From Bacteroidetes bacterium HGW-Bacteroidetes-12 (GTDB lineage Bacteria > Bacteroidota > Bacteroidia > Flavobacteriales_E > Vicingaceae): a DNA stretch of 31,855 nt. The translations under genes and the position numbers were made by a program. The DNA is taken from assembly GCA_002841035.1 (NCBI GenBank), contig PHDR01000001.1, forward strand, positions 1 to 31,855. Reading direction: 5' to 3'. The notes under the pieces are model-generated. The model was not told where the DNA came from. It saw only the letters and a program-made list of their open reading frames with translations, and did no database searches. Shown piece by piece: positions 1 through 7,000 of the stretch (positions are counted from its first letter, which is position 1; every line of letters begins with the position of its first letter).

Positions 1-157
1 TTATTATTTAGTTCTAATTAATATTTTGTGCTATCATTTTAGCTGGGTTCCTCCTAAATGATAGGCTGTTTTTTGTCATTCAGAAGGAATCTTGCTTATT
101 ATTTAGTTCTAATTAATATTTTGTGCTATCATTTTAGCTGGGTTCCTCCTGAATGAC
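1..157. repeat. Tandem 61-bp repeat with inverted arms (intergenic element)
   Basis: Bases 1-61 and 96-156 are the same sequence with a single difference (A at 56, G at 151), giving a 95-bp period. In addition, 75-95 (starting GTCATTCAG) and 137-157 (ending CTGAATGAC) are inverted copies matching at 17 of 21 positions, so the second copy could fold into a long stem-loop. The first copy has the same right arm at 42-62, and its left arm would lie before the window. No coding potential is evident. This looks like a dispersed intergenic palindromic element that has partly duplicated; whether other genomic copies exist cannot be seen here. Confidence 0.7.
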
Positions 158-173
158 GAAGGCTATAGAAAAC

Positions 174-222
174 AAAAAATGCTTCAATTAAGGCATTTTT
201 ATCCTTAAAAGAAGCATTTTTT
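174..222. terminator. Bidirectional terminator at the distal end of the CRISPR array
   Basis: A perfect 12-bp inverted repeat (AAAAAATGCTTC at 174-185, GAAGCATTTTTT at 211-222) encloses a second 6-bp stem (TTAAGG 188-193, CCTTAA 203-208) with a 9-base loop. Either strand ends in a run of six T, so the hairpin can stop transcription from both sides. It lies 53 bases beyond the last repeat in the direction in which the precursor crRNA is inferred to be read (minus strand), so it is well placed to end that transcript as well as any gene entering from the left. Confidence 0.75.
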
Positions 223-275
223 ATATCCGATATTCTTTTTTAACTTTTTGATTTTTAACAATTTTCGCAACTGCT

Positions 276-2220
276 AATATCGTGTTTCCTAATCTTTAAT
301 CAAACCACAACAATATTCTTCCATCAAGCAATGCATGGCTGAATATCGTGTTTCCTAATCTTTAATCAAACCACAACTTTAAATTGGAATTTGCTAATTG
401 CTTCAGCAATATCGTGTTTCCTAATCTTTAATCAAACCACAACTGTTATATTATTGTTGTCATAACCTAATTGAATATCGTGTTTCCTAATCTTTAATCA
501 AACCACAACATTAGTTATATCATAGCATATTAATCTAAGAATATCGTGTTTCCTAATCTTTAATCAAACCACAACAGGCTTTGGTGCGATGAATTATCTG
601 AAGAAAATATCGTGTTTCCTAATCTTTAATCAAACCACAACTATCTTTACGAGATGTAATTCTTGTGTTATAATATCGTGTTTCCTAATCTTTAATCAAA
701 CCACAACAACAACCATGTCAAATATATCAGGCGTAGTAATATCGTGTTTCCTAATCTTTAATCAAACCACAACCCGAGATGACCGCGATATGATAAGGAA
801 GGTAATATCGTGTTTCCTAATCTTTAATCAAACCACAACCTCTGAATATATTGAATGGTCTTTTGATAAATATCGTGTTTCCTAATCTTTAATCAAACCA
901 CAACTTAAAAGAAAAACACAAAACAATAGAAAAAAATATCGTGTTTCCTAATCTTTAATCAAACCACAACTGCTTCGTCTATTTTGCTTTTTAGCATTTT
1001 AATATCGTGTTTCCTAATCTTTAATCAAACCACAACCGACAAGGAGCGAGAACAGTTACAGCAACCAATATCGTGTTTCCTAATCTTTAATCAAACCACA
1101 ACTGTGATGTGCATGAACATTCATATTTCATTAATATCGTGTTTCCTAATCTTTAATCAAACCACAACCAGTAAGAGGAGAAAACGGTGATGTGGATTAA
1201 TATCGTGTTTCCTAATCTTTAATCAAACCACAACTATCAAGTAAGATACCTTATTTAATAGAGTAATATCGTGTTTCCTAATCTTTAATCAAACCACAAC
1301 AAAAACCTAAAGCTATGGAAATTACTGCAAATATCGTGTTTCCTAATCTTTAATCAAACCACAACACAAATTCTGTAAGTTCGTTGTCATCGTGCAATAT
1401 CGTGTTTCCTAATCTTTAATCAAACCACAACACCGCAAAGATACAACCAAACAGAGGTTAAAATATCGTGTTTCCTAATCTTTAATCAAACCACAACAAA
1501 ACGCAATTAAAATGATAAATAATAAAAATATCGTGTTTCCTAATCTTTAATCAAACCACAACAATGTGCTATGTCGGTAAAAGAAGGACGTAAATATCGT
1601 GTTTCCTAATCTTTAATCAAACCACAACAGATAAGAGTTAACAACGGAGCTATTGAAAAATATCGTGTTTCCTAATCTTTAATCAAACCACAACCTTAAT
1701 CGACATGGTAGTTAATTGGCTTTTAATATCGTGTTTCCTAATCTTTAATCAAACCACAACATGACTATGTTGCAGAAATACTAATTGACAAATATCGTGT
1801 TTCCTAATCTTTAATCAAACCACAACTTGTCGTAAAATCCGATTTTGATGCAATGAATATCGTGTTTCCTAATCTTTAATCAAACCACAACATGAAATGG
1901 CTAAGGAGCGAAATTGGAAGCAATATCGTGTTTCCTAATCTTTAATCAAACCACAACCGAAGCATGAACGAAGTGAAATACTAACTAAATATCGTGTTTC
2001 CTAATCTTTAATCAAACCACAACATAAATAATTATCATTAAAAAAACAACAATAATATCGTGTTTCCTAATCTTTAATCAAACCACAACAACGCAAGTTT
2101 TTATGTTGTTGATGAAAAAATATCGTGTTTCCTAATCTTTAATCAAACCACAACATCACTTATCCACTTTGGGAAGAAGGAAAAAATATCGTGTTTCCTA
2201 ATCTTTAATCAAACCACAAC
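276..2220 (-). CRISPR. Type II-C CRISPR array, 30 repeats and 29 spacers
   Basis: Thirty copies of a 36-nt repeat start at 276, 342, 408, 474, 540, 606, 672, 738, 804, 869, 935, 1001, 1067, 1133, 1199, 1265, 1330, 1396, 1462, 1527, 1593, 1659, 1725, 1791, 1856, 1922, 1988, 2054, 2119 and 2185. All copies look identical, including both terminal ones. Spacers are 30 nt, except five of 29 nt (before the repeats at 869, 1330, 1527, 1856 and 2119). On the minus strand the repeat begins GTTGTGGTTTGATT and ends ACGATATT, the usual II-C form. The anti-repeat of the tracrRNA at 8746-8770 pairs with that strand, so crRNAs are read right to left. The leader-proximal end is therefore inferred to be near 2220. 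Spacer targets cannot be identified by eye. Confidence 0.98.
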
Positions 2221-2412
2221 ATGGCAATTACGATTAAAAATGAAATTATTGCTGTTGTTCACCGACCTGTGTAAATGAATGATTATATACAAGTTAAGGT
2301 GTGTTTGATTTCATTTTTTCTATCCTATTTTTAGTAAAAAGGAGTATGTCAAAGAGCTTTAGTAGTTAAAATTAAGGAATATTCTATTTTTCATATCCCA
2401 CACCAAGTTTTT
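2221..2412 (-). promoter_or_regulatory. Candidate CRISPR leader region
   Basis: This AT-rich, gene-free stretch lies between the inferred leader-proximal repeat (ends 2220) and the toxin gene ending at 2413. Because crRNAs are read on the minus strand, the array promoter and leader are expected here. I see no perfect TAnnTTTG box; the minus strand has TATAAT near 2283-2290 without a convincing partner box. No degenerate repeat copies are visible. Read-through from the upstream TA operon is an alternative source of array transcription, since I see no strong terminator between them. Confidence 0.4.
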
Positions 2413-2694
2413 TTATTTATCTAAATAATGACCCATTGCAGAAAGCACTTGAACCGTTACGGTATTATTATTTATAGTATAAATCATACTGTCTTTTTGG
2501 TTAATTCTTCTACTCCATTTACCTGCAAGCTCGTGTTTAAGTTGTTCGGGTTGCCCAGTTCCTGTTGTTGGGTGGTCTGATAACTCTTTTAAAATCTGTT
2601 CCAACTTTTTAATGGTTGGTTTATTCCCAAATTTATAATGTTTTTTAATATCAATTTGTGCTGCTTTTTCTATTTTAAGCCTAAACTTCCCCAT
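2413..2694 (-). CDS. YoeB/Txe-like toxin, probably catalytically impaired
   Basis: A 93-residue protein of the YoeB branch of the RelE superfamily, ribosome-dependent mRNA endonucleases neutralised by a co-encoded antitoxin. The family core is clear: HPTTGTGQPE (41-50), then LKHELAGKWSRRIN (52-65), and GHY near the C terminus. By alignment with E. coli YoeB, E50 matches E46 and H89-Y90 match H83-Y84. The position of catalytic R65 is S69 here (codon AGT at 2488-2490), whereas the neighbouring paralogue keeps arginine (CGT). The start codon lies inside the antitoxin gene (25-nt overlap), indicating translational coupling. The first 40 residues differ strongly from the paralogue. The fold is near certain; activity is doubtful. 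Confidence 0.9.
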   Translation of the reverse strand: MGKFRLKIEKAAQIDIKKHYKFGNKPTIKKLEQILKELSDHPTTGTGQPEQLKHELAGKWSRRINQKDSMIYTINNNTVTVQVLSAMGHYLDK

Positions 2695-2906
2695 ACATCA
2701 TTTGGATTAATTTCTAAATAATCTGCACGTTTTTCTGCATCTTTAATTTTTTTAACAAACTCAGGGTTGTAAGGGCTTTTTTCTTTTACAACTGGTGCAC
2801 TAACAATTTCAACTGCTTTTTCTTTAGCAACAAAAGTTTTAAGAAAAGCTAAAAAAGTTTTTCCTGCAATGGTATTGTCGTTAATTTTTAATGTTAGTGT
2901 TGTCAT
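2670..2906 (-). CDS. Antitoxin partner of the YoeB-like toxin (copy 1)
   Basis: A 78-residue protein immediately upstream of, and overlapping by 25 nt, the YoeB-like toxin gene; by position and duplication it is the antitoxin. Residues 1-34 (from MTTLTLKIND) are nearly identical to the other copy at 3187-3417, as is the VVKEKSPYNPEFVK segment. The last 20-25 residues differ, which is where a type II antitoxin usually wraps its toxin. I do not confidently recognise a named family; the N terminus does not read as a typical YefM/Phd domain. Only 14 bases separate it from the stop of the upstream toxin copy 2, so it is probably transcribed with that pair from the promoter near 3444-3451. Confidence 0.8.
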   Translation of the reverse strand: MTTLTLKINDNTIAGKTFLAFLKTFVAKEKAVEIVSAPVVKEKSPYNPEFVKKIKDAEKRADYLEINPNDVWGSLGLK

Positions 2907-2920
2907 ATATTGTAAGTTTT

Positions 2921-3202
2921 TTATTTATCAGCATAATGCCCTATTGCAGAAATAACATCAACCACTACGGTGGTATTGTTTATGGAGTAAACCATACGGT
3001 CTTTTTGGTTAATTCTCCTACTCCATTTACCTGCGAGTTCGTGTTTTAATTGTTCAGGCTGTCCTGTTCCTGTGGTTGGGTGATTTTTTAGTTCCTCCAG
3101 TATCTTTTTAATTTTTGTTTCAGCGGCTTTATTGCCTGATTTTTTATGTTTGGCAATATCGTCTTTTGCCTTTTGGGTTAAGAAAACTACAAACTTGCCC
3201 AT
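2921..3202 (-). CDS. YoeB/Txe-like toxin with intact active-site residues
   Basis: A 93-residue paralogue of the toxin at 2413-2694. Residues 41-68, from HPTTGTGQPE through KWSRRINQKD, are identical between the two, but here R69 (codon CGT, 2996-2998) is present at the position of YoeB catalytic R65, along with E50, H89 and Y90. It should therefore be the active ribosome-dependent mRNA interferase of the pair. Its start overlaps the antitoxin gene by 16 nt: antitoxin codons for LWASL are read in another frame as the toxin's MGKF. The protein has a basic N-terminal half that differs from the paralogue, consistent with a distinct antitoxin interface. Confidence 0.92.
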   Translation of the reverse strand: MGKFVVFLTQKAKDDIAKHKKSGNKAAETKIKKILEELKNHPTTGTGQPEQLKHELAGKWSRRINQKDRMVYSINNTTVVVDVISAIGHYADK

Positions 3203-3417
3203 AAATCGTTAACATCTTTTACTTCTGTTCTGTTTTTGCTTTTTTCGGCTTTGTTTATCATTTTAACAAACTCAGGATTGTAAGGGCTTTTTTCTTTTAC
3301 AACTGGTGCTTTAATAATTTCAACTGCTTTTTCTTTAGCAACAAAGGTTTTAAGAAAAGCTAAAAAAGTTTTTCCTGCATTTGTTTTGTCGTTAATTTTT
3401 AGGGTTAGTGTGGTCAT
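3187..3417 (-). CDS. Antitoxin partner of the YoeB-like toxin (copy 2)
   Basis: A 76-residue protein, first gene of the four-gene TA operon. It shares its first 34 residues with the copy at 2670-2906 except for a few substitutions, and diverges after the NPEFVK segment; the C-terminal tail (from about residue 55) is the likely toxin-binding part. It overlaps the toxin start by 16 nt. A perfect Bacteroidota -7 box lies 27 bases upstream. The order antitoxin-toxin-antitoxin-toxin with tiny gaps implies one transcript. The family name is not recognised; function is inferred from context. Confidence 0.8.
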   Translation of the reverse strand: MTTLTLKINDKTNAGKTFLAFLKTFVAKEKAVEIIKAPVVKEKSPYNPEFVKMINKAEKSKNRTEVKDVNDLWASL

Positions 3418-3443
3418 AACTTTTATGTGTTCTATTCCTGTTT

Positions 3444-3451
3444 CAAAATTA
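3444..3451 (-). promoter_or_regulatory. -7 promoter box for the tandem TA operon
   Basis: Read on the minus strand this is TAATTTTG, a perfect TAnnTTTG match, 26 bases before the start codon at 3417. No clear -33 TTTG is visible. It would drive both duplicated TA pairs. Confidence 0.55.
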
Positions 3452-3474
3452 AGAAAAAATTATAAAATGAATTT

Positions 3475-3741
3475 TTAAGGAAAAACTTTATAAATATCGT
3501 TTCGTTTTACCAAACGAGCCATTTCAATCGTTTCATTGTCGTAATAAAATCCTAATCGGTAATTACCTATTCTAATTCGGTATGCAGTAGAATAACCTTT
3601 TAATTTTTTTAGGTTGGTCAACTCCTTTAAATTTTCAGCTTTCTCTATCTCTAAAATAATTGTTTTTACCTGTTCTCTCTCTTTTACATTCGTAATTTTA
3701 AGTAAATCTTTTTTAAAACTGTTTAAAAAGATGACTTTCAT
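3475..3741 (-). CDS. RelE/ParE-family toxin
   Basis: An 88-residue basic protein with the RelE/ParE superfamily pattern: an N-terminal strand and two helices, then LKGYSTAYRIRIGNYRLGFYY (about 47-67) and a C-terminal VKRNDIYKVF (78-87). Conserved positively charged residues R55, R57, R62 and R80 and Y84 lie where the RelE group carries its RNA-contacting residues. It is expected to cleave mRNA on the ribosome, though ParE-type gyrase poisoning cannot be excluded by eye. The gene overlaps the upstream antitoxin by four bases (ATGA), a strong sign of translational coupling. It is distinct from the YoeB-like toxins next to it. Confidence 0.88.
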   Translation of the reverse strand: MKVIFLNSFKKDLLKITNVKEREQVKTIILEIEKAENLKELTNLKKLKGYSTAYRIRIGNYRLGFYYDNETIEMARLVKRNDIYKVFP

Positions 3742-3992
3742 TTTTTGTTTAAGATTTCCATAATATCATCACGGTTTGCCAAATCGGTTCTGTCGGCTTG
3801 TTGCATCAATAACAGTAAGCCTAAATCTTCTTTTTCTTCGCTGGTAAGTTTATCTAAGCGTTGTTTTTCTTTTTGAGCCACAAACCAACGCACGGCTTCT
3901 TCCATCAAGCCTTTTACACTGTTGTTTTCAAAAACAGATAATATCTTCAATTTGGTTAAAATAGCTTCGTCTATGTCAATATTTTTCCGCAT
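3738..3992 (-). CDS. Ribbon-helix-helix-like antitoxin
   Basis: An 84-residue acidic-tailed protein. Residues 3-8 (KNIDID) read as the DNA-binding strand, followed by two helices (about 9-20 and 25-44) in the pattern of CopG/RHH repressors; residues 48-84 are charged and probably form the toxin-wrapping tail. It lies directly upstream of the RelE-like toxin with an ATGA overlap. Its promoter overlaps two interleaved palindromes (4012-4034), fitting the autorepression typical of RHH antitoxins. It lies between cas9 (stop at 4045) and the other TA operon but has its own promoter. Confidence 0.82.
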   Translation of the reverse strand: MRKNIDIDEAILTKLKILSVFENNSVKGLMEEAVRWFVAQKEKQRLDKLTSEEKEDLGLLLLMQQADRTDLANRDDIMEILNKK

Positions 3993-4007
3993 TTGTTATT
4001 TTTTTTA

Positions 4008-4034
4008 CAAATATACACAATGTATATGATACAT
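4008..4034 (-). promoter_or_regulatory. Promoter and overlapping operator of the RHH/RelE TA operon
   Basis: On the minus strand 4015-4008 reads TATATTTG, a perfect -7 box, 15 bases before the antitoxin start. Overlapping it are two palindromes: TATAC(4012-4016)/GTATA(4022-4026) and TGTAT(4021-4025)/ATACA(4029-4033). The arrangement suggests two RHH dimers binding side by side and blocking RNA polymerase. Binding is inferred, not shown. Confidence 0.65.
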
Positions 4035-4044
4035 ACAGTTGGTT

Positions 4045-7000
4045 TTATATTTTTTCTATTTTGCCTGTTGGGGTTATTTGAACTTTTATTGGATTAAAAC
4101 TATACCACCCTGTTTTGCCCTCTCTAAATCCTTTAATATAAACATAATCCGCTTCGGTTGAAATTTTGCTATCCGTATGTCTTCTAAAACAGATTTCCAT
4201 AAAATAATCTGCTCCAGCAATCTTTTGAACCTTAAATAAATGGCTAAATATCTCCTTTTGGTTTAAATCCTCTATGTTTCTATCTTTCTCTAAAAATAGA
4301 AGAAACATATCATTTTCTTGAAATGTTTCTACAACCTCAACTCCATCGCTGGGCAATTGTACTATTTCATTATTTTGTTTTATCCGCTCAACTGCTGTCC
4401 AAAAACTAACCACATCTTTATCTAAATCCCCATTTTCTTTTTTATAAATTAAAACGTGATGATTATTTCTAGGGTTTACAAATTGGTTAATTTCCTTTAC
4501 TTGTTGGGCATTGCTCATTTCTTCTCTAATTCGCACTTTTTTAATAGGAACTCGTTCACCGTTTTTATTTTTTAAGGTGTAGAGCAAATCAATTTGTTTT
4601 TTCAAATCTTGTATTTGGTTGTTTAAAGCAGTTTCTTCTTCATCGCTATGCACTTTCTTTTTTTGCTTTTCTAAAACGTCTATGTGTTTTTTTATGGTTA
4701 CTTCTTCTTTTCGGGCATTTATAATAATTTTTCTGATTTCTAAGTCCACAATTTTATCCAATTGATTGTCCTTTAAATCTACTACCTTTTTACGAATGTG
4801 GTAACCTTTTGTAGTTTCAAAGGGAGCTTGTCGTTTCCCATACACGTTTTCTTTGTGTAATTGACCCCGTACGGCATTACCAACACTTGTAAATGTTTTT
4901 CCATTTTTGGTAATTTTCTTTCGTACTTCGGTGAGTACTTTTCGGTTTTGTTTGTGAGAAATCAATATTTTTTCGGCTTCTTTTTTGGCATCGGTATGAA
5001 AACCATTCCAAGGGTCAGGAAAATCTAATTGTTCTTTTTCAAATGAGTTTAATTTCTTTTTAGCATCACGAGCAGCATTATAAGCACTCAATTGCTGAAA
5101 ATAACTTTGTTTTGATAAAGCGATTACTAAGGCATCAATAGCGTGGTGGCGGTGGTCGTCTCTGTTTTTCTTTGGGTCAAATTTAATTTCTCCAGTGTAT
5201 TTATCTACCCAAATATTCCCTTCAACTAATGTTTGTTTTTCTTGTAAAAGTGGTTTGGGTTGTTCGATGGCATTGAAATCGGTTAATTCATTAAGAATAT
5301 CAAAAACAAACCAATATTTACCTGGTTTTTCATTGGTTTTAAATTGATGTTGAGCATCAATTTCAGAAACAAAAATACCTTCATCATTGACACTACCTTC
5401 CACAATAATTTTAGCATCCGAAACAATAGGACGTTCATTTATGGCTCTTTCAAATGAAGCATTTTCTGTATCAATATCCAACAACAACCAATATTTACCG
5501 TCTAATTCATTTGTTTCACACGAATAAATATACGATTTAAAAAAGCCTTCTTTTACTTCGCCAAACAACAATACTTGTTTTCCCGATTTTTTAGGTTGTT
5601 TATCTTTTTCGGGTGCTTCAAACTTTTTGTTTGTAATGGTAAATTTTGCCCAATACGAACCATTATCAAAACCTTTGGCAGTAACCAACCCAATGCCCTC
5701 ATTTTTAAATTTTTCCTTTTCAACCTTTCCTCTCAAAACTATTTCATTTTCTGAGGTTTCTGGTCTTTCTCTAAAAATACGTATGATTTGTTTTGGTTCA
5801 GAAAGTTTTAAATTCAACCAATATTCGCCATTTACCAATTCGGGAGTTTTAACTTCAAGTTTTACAAATTGTTCGGAGGTTTTAAAAACTCCTTTCTCCA
5901 CTTTGCCGGTAATGGTTGTTTCGTTTTCTCCTAATTTTGGTTTGTCATTGTAAATAGGTAAGGTTAAAACGGGTTTATTATTTTCATCCATTACCACATA
6001 ATGTGGTATTGATTTTCCTGCTTCTAATTTATAATCGGGCAAATCGACCAACATTACGGGTTGAAGTATATTATTTAAACCCCACAAATGCCTTAACTCG
6101 GCTGTTAAACCACCAGGCAAAACTCTTACATCTTCGCAAACTTGCGACATAATTTCTTTTGTTTTACGGCTGATGTAACGCATATCGTTTAATTGTCGCT
6201 CAATAAAACTACTTTTTACATCGGCATCTTCTACTTTAATTTTAGATGTAAATCGTTTGGCTTTTGGGTAAGGTAAGACTTTGTAAGCTCTTTGCTCTAC
6301 ATCTTCCCAGCTTGTTGCTCCTCCCCACAATTTTGAATCGCTATTTTTTAAATAAAATTGATAGGGAGTTAAGTTTCCTTTCAAACCATTAAACTTGGCA
6401 TCGCAAAGGGTTTTGTTGGCAAAACCATCATCTAAAGAAACGCTTTTAGGAATAATATGCTCAATCTGAATTTTATTTTCTCTGCCCAACACATCGCTAA
6501 TATTGATGGATTTATTGGTGTAAGGACAAACTGTAGTTACCCCTTTTTCCTGCATTTCTTTATAGAGCAACACTTTTTGGATGTTTTCCCTATCGTGCTT
6601 TAAGCCATATTCTGTTAACAATTTTCGAGCTTCGTCATTTTTGGTAGTGTTGTCATAAATTCTTCTCGTTTGTTCTTGCCTTCCTTTTTTGCTGTTTTTT
6701 ACTTCTCTTCCTAATTCAACTTGAATTCTATCAAATTTCCCATATTCACCAATTAGTTGGTTTACTAATCTTCGAGTTTCGTTGATACCTTGCTGCACAA
6801 TTGGGTTTCTTAAATTTTCAACCGCATCTAATCTATCTTGAAGTTGTTTTTCTTCAATTTCTTGGCTGTGATGATACAACTTGATAAAAGATTTGTCGTC
6901 TTTTAAAAATCCAAATTTATTTTCTGGGTCAGCCAAATAATTTTTAATTTTTTGAATTGCTTCTCCTTCTTTATTATTTTTCTCGTGATTAATTTTTAAA

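Noticed and set aside
589..1190. Two reading frames (98 and 68 codons) with repeated ISCFLIFNQTTT
   Set aside because: They are translations of the CRISPR repeats; the repeated peptide is the repeat itself, and the rest is spacer.
3418..3474. Degenerate CRISPR repeat or CreR-like RNA near the TA genes
   Set aside because: I looked for repeat-like sequence in the TA region because CRISPR-linked TA RNAs exist in other types; no match to the repeat beyond a few bases was found.
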